Assembly: GCF_000374185.1 (NCBI RefSeq)
Contig: NZ_KB910518.1
Span: forward strand, 470,667 to 534,666
Direction: 5' to 3'
DNA from: Paenibacillus sp. HW567
GTDB taxonomy: Bacteria; Bacillota; Bacilli; Paenibacillales; Paenibacillaceae
Length of the DNA: 64,000 bases
Position numbers and translations under genes: made by a program
Part shown: positions 25,755-35,175 of the stretch, in pieces
Numbering within the stretch: the first letter of the stretch is position 1
How the letters are laid out: every line of letters begins with the position of its first letter
The notes under the pieces: model-generated
Seen by the model: only the letters and a program-made list of their open reading frames with translations
What the model was told of the DNA's origin: nothing
Database searches by the model: none

Positions 25755-26546
25755 TTGATTTGTCGTGAACAGGACGGGGATTTGGTAATGGTCAAGCAGC
25801 ATGAGCACGGGCTGTTAGCCGGCCGATTCGCTGACCATTTTAAGCAGGATGGGCATGGGTCGGGGGAAGGACGCCGGACGGGGCTGCTCTGGGCGATTAG
25901 CAACCATGACCGGGGCTGGATTGATCTCGACGAGACGCCTTTCTGGAACGATGCGGCGAATTCGCCGTACAGCTTTATTGATTTTCCGCTGGTGCCGAAG
26001 CTTACGTTCTACAAACGCGGATTGGACGAGATTGAAGCGAAAACTCCGTACGGTGCGCTGCTGTGCAGCTTGCATTTTGAACGGCTGATCAAGATATCGG
26101 GAGAGGCGTGTGCGGAGCTGACTGCCTATCTGAAGGCTGAAGAGGAACGCCGGGCCCGCATACTTCGCCAATTGGAGGCAAGTGAGCCGCTCGCTGAAGG
26201 CGAGCTGCATAGTGATGCCAGACTGCTGCAATTCTGCGATGATCTCTCGCTGTATCTTGCGTTAAGTGAGCCGGGAACCCCAAAATCGGAAGACCATCCC
26301 TGGTTTCGTCAAGGATTCTCGGGAAGCGGGGATTTCAGCTTCACCTCCGGGCGTGTGATTACGGCGGAATGGCAGGATAAATCTAACTTGCTGCTCGATC
26401 CCTTTCCGTTCACCCGGAATGTCGAAATCGCATTCAAGCAACGCCGGTTCCCAAAAGCCGAAGCAAAGCGCAAAGGCATCGTCCGCGCATACCGCGAGAC
26501 CCCAGAGGAAGAATGCCGGATCACCTTGTCCAGCCGGCCGGAATAA
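25755..26546 (+). CDS. DUF3891 family protein
   Basis: 263 residues. The whole-length pattern VKQHEHGLLAGRFADHF … ISNHDRGWIDLD … FPLVPKLTFY … GALLCSLHFERL is that of DUF3891, a family with conserved histidines and aspartates (H..H…HD) that suggests a metal-dependent hydrolase of the HD type, though no activity is established to my knowledge. AGGAGG at 25742-25747 best fits the TTG at 25755; an ATG at 25749 is in frame but only one base from the site. Monocistronic. Confidence 0.75.
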   Translation: MICREQDGDLVMVKQHEHGLLAGRFADHFKQDGHGSGEGRRTGLLWAISNHDRGWIDLDETPFWNDAANSPYSFIDFPLVPKLTFYKRGLDEIEAKTPYGALLCSLHFERLIKISGEACAELTAYLKAEEERRARILRQLEASEPLAEGELHSDARLLQFCDDLSLYLALSEPGTPKSEDHPWFRQGFSGSGDFSFTSGRVITAEWQDKSNLLLDPFPFTRNVEIAFKQRRFPKAEAKRKGIVRAYRETPEEECRITLSSRPE

Positions 26547-26738
26547 GCAGTCTACATAAGCGCGATCTAAGAATAAAGTGTTATAATAAGCAATCTATAT
26601 TTGCCAGCGGTCTCAACTCAAGAAATCTGTGAACAACAGCGGCCGGAAGTCCAAACATTCCCCGCAGTTATGACCAAAGCCGATTCAGTACAACTAATAT
26701 TCAGCTTATATCACTAAGCGAGGAAGGAGAATCTCCCT

Positions 26739-27674
26739 ATGACTAAAAAATCCTCCGGGGCTTCTCCCGAACCCGCGTTAGCTAGGGCAGAGATCGGCGG
26801 CGGACCCAGCGTTCCGCCCGCGACGAACAGCGGCGGCCGCAAGCTCACCCGCCGCCAATTCCTGACCCGGGGAGCCGCTGCCGTATTTAGTGCAGGTCTG
26901 CTTACGAGCGGTTACGCCTGGAAGGGAGAGCCGAACTGGCTTGATATTACCCGGATGGAGCTTGCGTTGAAGGACCTGCCCTCTGCATTTGCCGGCAGCC
27001 GGTTGGTCCACTTCAGCGATGTGCATCTCGGCTTCAATAAGGATGCCAAGGATCTGGCGCGGCTGGTGGCCCATATTAAGGAGGCCAAGCCGGACATCAT
27101 TTGCTTCACCGGAGACATTGTAGACAGCTTCGCCGAGGATCTGGAGGATTCCGTGACCATATTAGCGGAGCTGAGTGCGCCGCTGGGCAAATATGCGATA
27201 CTCGGCAACCATGATTACAAGAACACGGAGCTGCTTACCCGCCTGCTTACCTCCGCCGGCTTCCGTGTGCTGCGCAATCAGTCTTATTTGATCAAGCAGG
27301 GCGGCGCAACCCTTGCGGTAGCCGGACTTGACGACCTGCTGCACGGGAAACCTGATCCGCAGGCAGCACTCCAAGGCGTCCCTGAGGGTACATTCACGCT
27401 GCTAATGATGCATGAGCCGGATTATGCCGACATCGCGGAAGCCTATCCCTTCCATCTTCAGTTGTCGGGACACAGCCACGGCGGACAAATCCGTCTGCCC
27501 TTTGTAGGTGCGGCGTACACTCCATACGGTTCGGATAAATACATAAGCGGCTTGTACTACACAGAGAAAAAAGCGATGCCGGTGTACGTCAACAGAGGAT
27601 TCGGCGAGACGTTTATGCCTTTCCGCTTCTTATGCAGACCGGAGCTTACGATTATCACCCTGCGCCGGGCATAA
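26739..27674 (+). CDS. Tat-exported metallophosphoesterase, YkuE-like
   Basis: 311 residues. A twin-arginine signal (KLTRRQFLTRGAAAVFSAGLL) follows a 35-residue polar leader, so the protein is exported folded. The calcineurin-like core has all metal motifs: HFSDVHLG, TGDIVDS, GNHDY, MHEPD and GHSHGGQ. YkuE of Bacillus is a Tat substrate of this type bound to the cell wall. GGAAGGAG precedes the ATG. The expected neighbours TatAy/TatCy are not in the window. Substrate unknown. Confidence 0.87.
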   Translation: MTKKSSGASPEPALARAEIGGGPSVPPATNSGGRKLTRRQFLTRGAAAVFSAGLLTSGYAWKGEPNWLDITRMELALKDLPSAFAGSRLVHFSDVHLGFNKDAKDLARLVAHIKEAKPDIICFTGDIVDSFAEDLEDSVTILAELSAPLGKYAILGNHDYKNTELLTRLLTSAGFRVLRNQSYLIKQGGATLAVAGLDDLLHGKPDPQAALQGVPEGTFTLLMMHEPDYADIAEAYPFHLQLSGHSHGGQIRLPFVGAAYTPYGSDKYISGLYYTEKKAMPVYVNRGFGETFMPFRFLCRPELTIITLRRA

Positions 27675-27759
27675 CAAACGGGGATAATCTACACTGGCAG
27701 AACAGCTAGCGATAACGTTATAGTTCCCATAACAGGCTGCAAGTGAAAAGGAGAAGCGT

Positions 27760-28302
27760 ATGCGCACATACGATACGGTATTAAGCATGATGCGGCAAGG
27801 AGCGGCGGTTGAGCTGAGGACGATGCATCCCGGGGAGTCCATGGCGCTGAAAGCGCTGCTCGCTCATCCGGAAGTGCAGCCGCATATACTGCTTCGTCAG
27901 GGAACCGGATCACCGCATGGCTATTTGGATAAAATGGTGCCCCGGATGCTGTACGCCTCCGATCCTTGCGCATTGCATACGGGGATTTATCTTAGAGATC
28001 AGCATGAACTGATCGGGACTGCCTCGCTGCAGAACTGGAACCGCCATGAGGGCAAAGCTGTGCTTGGATATTTGCTGAATCCGTTATGGTGGGGGCGGGG
28101 GCTGGCAACGGAAGCTGTGGGACTGCTGCTGGATTACGGACTTCTGGAGCTGGGCCTTAGGAAGGTTGAAGGCCGCTGCCGCGGCGACAATCTTAGGTCC
28201 GAGCGCGTCATGCTGAAGAACGGGCTGACCCTGGAGCGCATCCAGCCGATGCCGGGCAGCTCGGGCGGTGTAATGAAAGTATTCACATTGTTACACAAAT
28301 GA
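27760..28302 (+). CDS. GNAT acetyltransferase, RimJ/RimL-like
   Basis: 180 residues. The acetyl-CoA motif GYLLNPLWWGRGLATEAVGLLLDYG and the following LGLRKVEGRCRGDNLRSERVMLKNG are diagnostic of the RimJ/RimL branch, which acetylates protein N-termini or small amines. The N-terminal segment VELRTMHPGESMALKALL is the usual first strand. AAAAGGAG precedes the ATG. Stands alone; substrate unknown. Confidence 0.85.
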   Translation: MRTYDTVLSMMRQGAAVELRTMHPGESMALKALLAHPEVQPHILLRQGTGSPHGYLDKMVPRMLYASDPCALHTGIYLRDQHELIGTASLQNWNRHEGKAVLGYLLNPLWWGRGLATEAVGLLLDYGLLELGLRKVEGRCRGDNLRSERVMLKNGLTLERIQPMPGSSGGVMKVFTLLHK

Positions 28303-28380
28303 AATAATGCCGTTATGAAACTCTAACAGTGTCCGGTTAAACTAAGTACATGACCCCCTTTTGAAAATATAACTGCTGTT

Positions 28381-28410
28381 GGGACCCGATGCTTCGGGTC
28401 CATTTTTTTT
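28381..28410 (+). terminator. Terminator after the acetyltransferase gene
   Basis: GGACCCGA pairs with TCGGGTCC, loop tgct, then ATTTTTTTT. Confidence 0.85.
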
Positions 28411-28566
28411 GTTTCCACGGGGATATCTCAAGTACCTGACTGTGTTGTGCTCCCGGGCAAGAAGATCAGGCACTGTGCGAGACTGGCGGTTTCCCTGGTG
28501 ATTGGGATATGATGGTTGTAATGCAGGACAATACATAGCCGCAAGACGCGAGGAGGTCATCACCCT

Positions 28567-29313
28567 TTGAATGAAGTGGTCAGAACATTAACCAATCACC
28601 GTTCCTACCGGCAATATCTGGAGCAGATCGTTGAGCCGGAGAAGCTGCGGACGATAATCGAAGCCGCCCAGGCGGCGCCGTCATGGGTTAACGGACAGCA
28701 GGTGTCCATCATTGCCGTGCGGAGTGAAGAACGCAGACAGCAGCTTTCAGTCCTCTGCGGAAATCAGAAGCATGTGGCTGCCGCACCTGTGTTTTTGGTA
28801 TTTTGCATGGATTTTTACCGGGCCAAAGCCGCAAGTGAATTAGAAGATCAGCTCTTCGAGGCGGCGAAGGATGTGGATGCGCTGCTGGTTGGCGCTACAG
28901 ATGTGGGAATCGCCTTATCGAATGCCATCGCTGCCGCAGAGTCGCTGGGGCTGGGCGTTATCCCAATAGGAGGAGTGCGCCGCAATACGGCAAAGGTCAT
29001 CGAGCTTCTGCAATTGCCGGAATATGTCTTCCCGGTTGTGGGTCTGTGCGTCGGATATCCTGCAGAGGAGCTGCCGAAGAAGCCGAGGCTTCCGGTGCAG
29101 GCGGTTCTTCATGAGGAGCGGTACAATCCCGAGGTGGAGGGCTTGATTAAAGAATATAATGAGGCCTTTCGCGAATATCTGAAGGCTCAAGGCCTGACAG
29201 AAAGAGATTGGAGCAGCACGATTGCCCACTTCTATTCGGTTAACCCGCAATATGGAGATGCGCAGATTACATTGAAGCAGCAGGGCTTCACTTGCGATAA
29301 TCTGCTGAAATAA
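28567..29313 (+). CDS. NfsA/NfrA-type nitroreductase
   Basis: 248 residues of the FMN-dependent NAD(P)H oxidoreductases. The N-terminus TNHRSYRQYLEQIVEPEKLRTIIEAAQAAPSWVNGQQ is the FMN-phosphate and dimer region; GLGVIPIGGVRRN and PVVGLCVGYPAEE are typical of the NfsA/NfrA group. Such enzymes reduce nitro compounds, quinones and flavins. The start is TTG, supported by AGGAGGT nine nt upstream; no ATG fits. Terminator follows. Physiological substrate unknown. Confidence 0.87.
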   Translation: MNEVVRTLTNHRSYRQYLEQIVEPEKLRTIIEAAQAAPSWVNGQQVSIIAVRSEERRQQLSVLCGNQKHVAAAPVFLVFCMDFYRAKAASELEDQLFEAAKDVDALLVGATDVGIALSNAIAAAESLGLGVIPIGGVRRNTAKVIELLQLPEYVFPVVGLCVGYPAEELPKKPRLPVQAVLHEERYNPEVEGLIKEYNEAFREYLKAQGLTERDWSSTIAHFYSVNPQYGDAQITLKQQGFTCDNLLK

Positions 29314-29355
29314 CAACAAGCACCGCAGTGTTTCACGGGAATATTCCCAGGAAAC

Positions 29356-29401
29356 AAAAACCTCAATCCACAGTCCTTAAACTGAAGATTGAGGTTTTTT
29401 G
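29356..29401. terminator. Bidirectional terminator
   Basis: AAAACCTCAATC pairs with GATTGAGGTTTT, followed by more T; suits both convergent genes. Confidence 0.87.
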
Positions 29402-29411
29402 CAATGTCATA

Positions 29412-30221
29412 CTATAGCTTTACTGTTTTTTTCTCTTTTTGCTTGAAGTACACCCACTGCGTGAAGCCGATTTCCTTAAGCCTGGCTACTACGGCCTCGT
29501 GCTGATCGGCGACCCGTGAAGTAAGATGGGCATCGGAGCCGAAGGTAACCTCTACACCGTAATGCAGCGCCCGCTCCAAAATATCATCTGAAGGATACCA
29601 GCCGCCGCTCAGCTTGGTGCTGCCGGAGGTGTTAATCTCGATGGCTACGCCGCAGTCGCTGATGACGCGCAGACACTCATCAATTTCCGCCGGGGCGGAA
29701 ATTTCCGAGAACTGCGGGTAATTGCCCTTCATGGCGTCAATGTGGCCGAGAATCTGGAACATGCCGCTGCGGGCGGATTCAGTGATCAGCCGGTAGTATT
29801 CGACTTTGCTGGCGAGCTTCTCTTGGGGGCCAAGCCCCCTCCAGCGGTTTTTATTGAAGATGCTGGCACCACCCACGTTATGCACTGAGCCGATGATGTA
29901 GTCAAAAGGGTAGGCCGACAATGTTTTACGGTACAGCTCCGCATGCTCGGGGAAGTAGTCGGATTCAATGCCGAGCAGAACGTCAATTTTACCGGCGTAT
30001 TCTTTTTGCAGGGACAGCACTTCATCGACGTAGCGGGCAAGCTCGGATTTGGCCATGGCAATATGGGGAAATGCCTGCTCGGACGGACTCCCGAAGTAAG
30101 GCGTATGATCGGAGATGCCGATCACATCCAGGCCGGAGGTTATGCCGGCTTCAATATAATCCCTGATTGTTCCGTCAGCATGGCCGCAGCGGAAATGATG
30201 GGTATGCAGGTCAAATTTCAT
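29412..30221 (-). CDS. PHP-domain histidinol-phosphatase
   Basis: 269 residues of the HisJ/HisK-type phosphatases, which release phosphate from histidinol phosphate in histidine synthesis. The metal-binding motifs of the PHP fold are present: DLHTHHFRCGHADGT, GISDHTPY, GIESDYFP, GSVHNV, LGHIDAMKG, IEINTSG and FGSDAHL. The ATG at 30221 is preceded by AAGGAGATG on the minus strand. No other his genes are near, which is common for this enzyme in Bacillales. Confidence 0.85.
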   Translation of the reverse strand: MKFDLHTHHFRCGHADGTIRDYIEAGITSGLDVIGISDHTPYFGSPSEQAFPHIAMAKSELARYVDEVLSLQKEYAGKIDVLLGIESDYFPEHAELYRKTLSAYPFDYIIGSVHNVGGASIFNKNRWRGLGPQEKLASKVEYYRLITESARSGMFQILGHIDAMKGNYPQFSEISAPAEIDECLRVISDCGVAIEINTSGSTKLSGGWYPSDDILERALHYGVEVTFGSDAHLTSRVADQHEAVVARLKEIGFTQWVYFKQKEKKTVKL

Positions 30222-30285
30222 GGGTAGAACATCTCCTTAGGCCAATTTTTCGCAATGCTCCCGGGGTATCCCCAAAGCATTCATG

Positions 30286-31188
30286 TTACTCGGAGCCGAT
30301 GAATTGGGTCTCGGGCATGCCCTTGAGATCGCTCAGAAACTGCCGCATGGCCGAGTTGACGTATTTGCCTGACTTGGTGATGACGCCTACCGGATGGGTG
30401 ACCTCAAGCTCAATAATCGGGACGATTCGAAGCGTACCGCTTCTCACTTCGGAGGCCACCGACTGCTTGGAGATCACCGCCGCGCCGAGATCCAGCTCCA
30501 CCATCCGCTTGACCTCCTCACTGCTGGTCAGCTCCATAATCACCTGCGGGTGAATGCCATGCTTGGCGAATACCTCATCGGCGAATCTGCGGCCGACGGT
30601 ATCCGGCGAGAGCAGGATGAGCGGGATGGTGGCGAGCGCTTCGATTCCTGCGGCTTTGACCTGCGCGAGGGGATGGCGGGGCGAAACCACCAGCTCGAAG
30701 GTGTCATAATACAGCACGGAGGTCGTCATGCCCGGGCTGCGCCCGATTAAGTAGCCGATGCCGACATCGACCAGACCGTTTTCGACATGCTGGTAAATCT
30801 GGGATGAGGACATCGAGGAAATCGAAGTTTTGATATGCGGGAACTGGTTCTGGAAATATGAAAGGACACGCGGCAAAATCTGAATTGCAATGGAGGTGGT
30901 CGTACCAAGTATAATATGCCCCTGCGGATTCTCATCGAGATCCGCAAGACGCTGCTTAAGCTCATCGACGATACCCACAATTTGCTCTGCATGCGTCAGA
31001 AATACCTTGCCTCTGTCCGTCAGTGTGACTGGCTGGTTCCGGTCAACGAGCTGGGTTTTGAACTCTTCCTCAAGGCTTTTGATCTGTGCCGACACTGCCG
31101 GCTGGGTTAGATTGAGCAGTTCGCCCGCCTTGCGAAAGCTCATGGTTTTGGAGATTGTAATCAGCGTCTCAAGCTGGCTGATGTTCAT
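30286..31188 (-). CDS. LysR family regulator, CysL/CbbR-like
   Basis: 300 residues from the ATG at 31188, which follows AAAAGGGGG; an earlier in-frame ATG would add 13 residues. HTH: MSFRKAGELLNLTQPAVSAQIKSLEEEF. The effector domain (GHIILGTTTSIAIQILPRVLSYF…) resembles the CbbR/CysL group that often senses sulfur or carbon metabolites. The gene lies 64 nt upstream of the PHP gene's start and reads toward it, but with its own spacing. Target genes unknown. Confidence 0.85.
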   Translation of the reverse strand: MNISQLETLITISKTMSFRKAGELLNLTQPAVSAQIKSLEEEFKTQLVDRNQPVTLTDRGKVFLTHAEQIVGIVDELKQRLADLDENPQGHIILGTTTSIAIQILPRVLSYFQNQFPHIKTSISSMSSSQIYQHVENGLVDVGIGYLIGRSPGMTTSVLYYDTFELVVSPRHPLAQVKAAGIEALATIPLILLSPDTVGRRFADEVFAKHGIHPQVIMELTSSEEVKRMVELDLGAAVISKQSVASEVRSGTLRIVPIIELEVTHPVGVITKSGKYVNSAMRQFLSDLKGMPETQFIGSE

Positions 31189-31498
31189 GGACGTACCCCC
31201 TTTTGGCCTGCTGAATGCCGCCGCCATTTATGTCTGATCACCAAGGTTGTATGTGTGTCTCTGGTTCCGCAATGTATCTGGAATGGGCATCGGAGGTAGG
31301 GCGAACCTTGTGGGCTGACAGCTTTATTTTCCCGCCGGGACGATATTGTCTTTGGTTATGCACGGTGGAGCCGTTTCTGCTTGATATATCTTACGCCGGA
31401 TGTTGGCATTTGATTAGATTATAGGAGATAACACCCGGCAGGGCAACGTTGTGCCAAAACTATCTTGAGAATTCCTGCGAATTCCTTCGAAGAGACCA
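31189..31498. other. Intergenic stretch between lysR and cheX
   Basis: About 310 bp without a supportable gene. A 69-codon open frame here has no ribosome site. No hairpins of note; the cheX promoter begins at its right end. Confidence 0.4.
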
Positions 31499-31525
31499 TT
31501 AATTTTTGGTGAATAATACCGATAT
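31499..31525 (+). promoter_or_regulatory. Sigma-D-type (motility) promoter of cheX
   Basis: TTAA, a 15-nt spacer, then ACCGATAT, compared with the Bacillus sigma-D consensus TAAA-N15-GCCGATAT; one mismatch in each box. It lies 77 nt before a chemotaxis gene, which supports the call. Confidence 0.6.
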
Positions 31526-31602
31526 ATGAAGTATAATAAATCATCATTGCTTGGGACTTTTGGTATATGACTAAAGCCTGGTAGAGGAGGGACAGCACTT
31601 TT

Positions 31603-32058
31603 ATGAAAGCAGAAGTAATCAATCCATTCTTAGAGTCTGCACGCATTGTAATTGAGCAGGTGGTACAAGTCTCGCCATCCACCGGTAATCTCGGGGTAAA
31701 GGATATTGAGCTGATTGATAATCATATATGGATTCAAGTGGGGATGACAGGTCAATTGAGCGGAGATATTATTTTTGGAATTGCCGAGCAGGTAGCGCTG
31801 AAGATTGTGTCGGCTATGATGGGCGGCTATGCCATTACGGAGATGGACGAGATGGGCCAGAGCGCGATTTCGGAGCTGGGCAATATGATCAGCGGCAACG
31901 CGAGCACCATACTCTCCAATCAGGGAGTAACCGTGGATATCACCCCGCCGAAGCTGATGAAGACGGAAACCATGTCGGTATTGCCGCGCAAGGCGCTGAG
32001 TATTCCGCTTTTAATGGATGGAATCGGAGAGCTTGATATACAGGTAATGATCTCTTAG
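31603..32058 (+). CDS. cheX: CheX family CheY-P phosphatase
   Basis: 151 residues, the full CheX fold. CheX speeds loss of phosphate from the chemotaxis regulator CheY. The catalytic E-x-x-N pair lies in ISELGNMISGNAS, the family signature. GAGGAGGG precedes the ATG. The gene stands apart from any other chemotaxis or flagellar gene in this window, but a sigma-D-like promoter ties it to that regulon. An SDR gene follows 29 nt later. Confidence 0.9.
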   Translation: MKAEVINPFLESARIVIEQVVQVSPSTGNLGVKDIELIDNHIWIQVGMTGQLSGDIIFGIAEQVALKIVSAMMGGYAITEMDEMGQSAISELGNMISGNASTILSNQGVTVDITPPKLMKTETMSVLPRKALSIPLLMDGIGELDIQVMIS

Positions 32059-32086
32059 TCGATAATCGGGAGCTGATATTTATTCC

Positions 32087-32863
32087 ATGAGACTACAGGA
32101 CAAAGTGATTGTAATAACCGGAGCTTCGAGCGGAATCGGTAAACTTACGGCGCAGATGCTCAGCAAACGTGGGGCGATCCCCATTCTGCTGGCCCGTTCC
32201 GAAAGCAAGCTCAAGGAAACGGCGGCCGGTATACCGGGCGTTTTTGGATTGTACACCTGTGATGTTACAAATGAGGCGGAAGTCGAGCGGACCTTTGCAG
32301 AAATCCTTGCTGTATATGGAAGAATTGATGTACTGCTCAATAATGCCGGATACGGCAAATTTGCTGCTTTTACCGAGATGGAGCCCCGGGAATTCGATGA
32401 TATGATGGATGTTAACTATATGGGAATTGTCCGGTGCACGAAGATTGTAGTTCCGCATATGCTGGAACGGGGCAGCGGGCAGATTGTCAATGTGGCTTCC
32501 ATCGCCGGCAAAATCGGCACAGCACGGTCCGTTGCCTATACCGCAACCAAACACGCTGTTCTGGGCTTCACGAATGCGCTCCGCCAGGAGCTGCGCAAGA
32601 GCGGGATTATCGTCTCGGCGGTGAATCCGGGACCGATTGCCACGGAGTTCTTCCAAACAGCCGACCCTTCAGGCAGCTATGAAAAAAGCGTCGCGCGGAT
32701 TATGATGACACCGGAGCATGTGTCCATGAAGATCGTTAAGCTGATCGAGAAGGGTAAGGAGGAAATTGATCTTCCCGGCTTCGCAGCGGTCGGCATGCGG
32801 TTCTATGGTCTATTCCCCCGGCTTGCGGACAGGATTACCTATAATATGCTGAACCGGAAATAG
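32087..32863 (+). CDS. Short-chain dehydrogenase/reductase, YqjQ-like
   Basis: 258 residues, classical SDR. NAD(P) motif TGASSGIG, structural LLNNAGYG, catalytic serine in NVASIAGK and YTATK with the Tyr-Lys pair. The C-terminal part (MRFYGLFPRLADRITYNMLNRK) resembles Bacillus YqjQ. Substrate unknown. No strong ribosome site is near the ATG (GGGAG is 15 nt upstream), so it may depend on cheX translation; a terminator follows. Confidence 0.88.
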   Translation: MRLQDKVIVITGASSGIGKLTAQMLSKRGAIPILLARSESKLKETAAGIPGVFGLYTCDVTNEAEVERTFAEILAVYGRIDVLLNNAGYGKFAAFTEMEPREFDDMMDVNYMGIVRCTKIVVPHMLERGSGQIVNVASIAGKIGTARSVAYTATKHAVLGFTNALRQELRKSGIIVSAVNPGPIATEFFQTADPSGSYEKSVARIMMTPEHVSMKIVKLIEKGKEEIDLPGFAAVGMRFYGLFPRLADRITYNMLNRK

Positions 32864-32883
32864 ACTTTTTCGAATGGATCAAG

Positions 32884-32913
32884 CGGCCTCCCATTTGGTG
32901 GAGAGGCCTTTTT
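32884..32913 (+). terminator. Terminator after the SDR gene
   Basis: GGCCTC pairs with GAGGCC, inner CC/GG, followed by TTTTT. Confidence 0.75.
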
Positions 32914-32961
32914 GGCATATAATGAAATTATTATCTTAAACGAAAAGGATGAATACCTACT

Positions 32962-34431
32962 ATGAATAAAGCTTCTTTTGCGGCCATCGGCATTCAGGAG
33001 GACCTCGCTAACCGATTGTCGGAATTCGGCATTCAGGCCCCCTCTCCCGTACAGGAGCAGACGATTCCGCTGCTGCTTGCGGGAAGAGACGTGATTGCCG
33101 CTTCCCAGACAGGAACCGGCAAAACGCTGGCATACCTGCTGCCGCTGCTTCAAGGAATCAACCCGGAGCAGAGAGTGGTGCAGAAGCTGGTGCTGGCACC
33201 TACCCAGGAGCTGGCGATGCAGATTCTCCGCGAGGCAGAGCGTTACGGTGCCCACCGCGGCATCAAGGTGATGGGACTTATCGGCGGCGCGGCGATTAAG
33301 CGCCAGATTGACAAGCTGCGCGAGCATCCGCAGCTTGTTGTCGGAACTCCCGGACGCATCCGGGAGCTAATCGGGCTGCGTAAGCTGAAGATGCATGAGG
33401 TCAGCACGATTGTCATTGACGAGGCTGACCAGATGTTCCAGCTCAGCGGCGCAGGGGAGGTAGCCAAGGTCGTCAGCAGCGCCCTGCGCACACGGCAGTT
33501 GGTCATGCTGTCAGCGACCATCGGGCCGGAGACGAAGGCGCTTGCGGCACGGGAGATGAAGAATCCCGCTGAAGTCGGCATCGAGCCGGGTGTAATGACG
33601 GCCCAGACCTTGGAGCACTATTATGTGGTGGCGGAGGAGCGGAACAAGGTGGATATGCTCCGCCGGGTCATCCGCCATTACAACCCTGAGCGGGCCATCG
33701 TATTTGTTAATGCGACTGAGGATATCGCCGAAGTGACGGCCAAGCTGAACTACCTGGGGCTTACGGCAGCGGCACTGTACGGCGACGCTGACAAGGTCAC
33801 GCGCAGCAATGTGCTTGCCCGCTTCCGCGACGGCAAGTTCCGTGTGCTGGTAGCCAGCGATGTGGCGGCCCGGGGTCTCGACATTGAGAATCTGACGCTG
33901 GTCGTAAGCTACGATCCCGCGTTCGATTCCGAGCATTACGTGCACCGGGCCGGACGCACGGGCCGCATGGGACGGCGCGGCCTGTCCGTGACCATCGTCA
34001 CGGAGCAGCAGACGTTCATCATGCGCAAATTTGCCAAGGAGCTGGATATCCAGCTCACGGAACGGGAAATGGTGGGCGGCAAGGTGCTGGCTGAGGGTGA
34101 AGCCCGAAGCAGCTCCGGTGCGGGCCGCCGGGACAGCAGCGGCCCGCACGCGGGCGGCTCTGCGCCACGCAGCGGCAAGCCGCAGGTGCGCACTTCGGCG
34201 GCGGCTGGCTCAGGCGCCGCCGGTACTACTGCGCCGCACCCGCAGGGAGCGGCTGCAGAAGAGCGGCGCGGGCAGCAGCAGCGCCGCAGTCCGGGTTCCG
34301 CCGCAGGGACACGCGGCGGAGCGGCTCCCGCAGGCAAGGGGCGCAGCAGTGCGGAGCGCGAGAAGAACCGCAAGAACAAGGGAGCGCCAAGATGGTTGAA
34401 AGACAAAACCACGAGAGGTGACGGTCAATGA
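32962..34431 (+). CDS. DEAD-box RNA helicase
   Basis: 489 residues. All helicase motifs are in order: Q-motif region SPVQEQTIP, motif I ASQTGTGKT, Ia PTQELA, Ib TPGR, II DEAD, III SAT, V ARGLD and VI HRAGRTGR. From about residue 375 the tail is low-complexity, rich in Ala, Gly, Ser, Arg and Gln, ending in a basic patch (EKNRKNKGAPRWLKDK), typical of RNA-binding tails of cold-shock/ribosome-assembly helicases. AAAGGATG precedes the ATG. The stop codon overlaps the ecsA start (ATGA), so ecsA is probably coupled. Confidence 0.92.
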   Translation: MNKASFAAIGIQEDLANRLSEFGIQAPSPVQEQTIPLLLAGRDVIAASQTGTGKTLAYLLPLLQGINPEQRVVQKLVLAPTQELAMQILREAERYGAHRGIKVMGLIGGAAIKRQIDKLREHPQLVVGTPGRIRELIGLRKLKMHEVSTIVIDEADQMFQLSGAGEVAKVVSSALRTRQLVMLSATIGPETKALAAREMKNPAEVGIEPGVMTAQTLEHYYVVAEERNKVDMLRRVIRHYNPERAIVFVNATEDIAEVTAKLNYLGLTAAALYGDADKVTRSNVLARFRDGKFRVLVASDVAARGLDIENLTLVVSYDPAFDSEHYVHRAGRTGRMGRRGLSVTIVTEQQTFIMRKFAKELDIQLTEREMVGGKVLAEGEARSSSGAGRRDSSGPHAGGSAPRSGKPQVRTSAAAGSGAAGTTAPHPQGAAAEERRGQQQRRSPGSAAGTRGGAAPAGKGRSSAEREKNRKNKGAPRWLKDKTTRGDGQ

Positions 34432-35174
34432 ATACTGCCCCCGTATTGGAAATTACGGGCTTAAGCGGAGGTTACAGCCTGAACAAGCCGGTGCTTCATG
34501 ACATCGGCCTTCAGGTGAAGCCCGGAGAAATGGTTGGGCTGATCGGACTGAACGGAGCAGGCAAAAGCACGACAATGAAGCATATTCTGGGCCTGATGTC
34601 GCCGCATAAAGGCGAGATTGCCGTTCAGGGCAAGACGCGGAGCAGCGACCCGGAAGCATACCACAGCGCATTGTCATTTGTGCCGGAATCCCCGCTGCTT
34701 TACGAGGAAATGACGGTTCGCGAGCATGTGGAATTTACCGCCAGAGCTTACGGTGTGGAGCGCGGTGATTATGAATCCCGCAGCCGCGAGCTGGCCGCAC
34801 TTTTTAATATGGAAGACAAGATGGATACGTTGTCCTCGCATTTATCCAAGGGCATGAAGCAGAAGGTCATGATCATGTGCGCCTTTGTAGCGCGACCGGC
34901 GCTGTATGTTATCGACGAGCCTTTTTTGGGGCTTGATCCGCTGGGGATTCGCTCTTTGCTCGATTTTATGCTGAATTTGAAGAAGTCCGGGGCTTCGATT
35001 CTGTTAAGCTCCCACATTCTCTCGACTATTGAGAATTATTGCGACCGGTTCATCGTGCTGCATCGCGGCAAGGTCATTGCGGAAGGCACGCTTGCTGAAA
35101 TGACCGCAGCCGCCGGACTGCAGGGCCTGAATTTGGAGCAGTTGTTCTACGAGCTGGTTCAGGGAGGGAAATGA
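34428..35174 (+). CDS. ecsA: ABC transporter ATP-binding protein EcsA
   Basis: 248 residues. Walker A GLNGAGKST, signature LSKGMKQK, Walker B ALYVIDEP and the switch histidine in LLSSHIL. Resembles EcsA, which with EcsB affects protein secretion, competence and intramembrane proteolysis in Bacillus. Starts inside the helicase stop codon and is followed one base later by ecsB. In Bacillus, ecsAB is not attached to a DEAD helicase; that link is local. Confidence 0.88.
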   Translation: MNTAPVLEITGLSGGYSLNKPVLHDIGLQVKPGEMVGLIGLNGAGKSTTMKHILGLMSPHKGEIAVQGKTRSSDPEAYHSALSFVPESPLLYEEMTVREHVEFTARAYGVERGDYESRSRELAALFNMEDKMDTLSSHLSKGMKQKVMIMCAFVARPALYVIDEPFLGLDPLGIRSLLDFMLNLKKSGASILLSSHILSTIENYCDRFIVLHRGKVIAEGTLAEMTAAAGLQGLNLEQLFYELVQGGK

Positions 35175-35175
35175 T

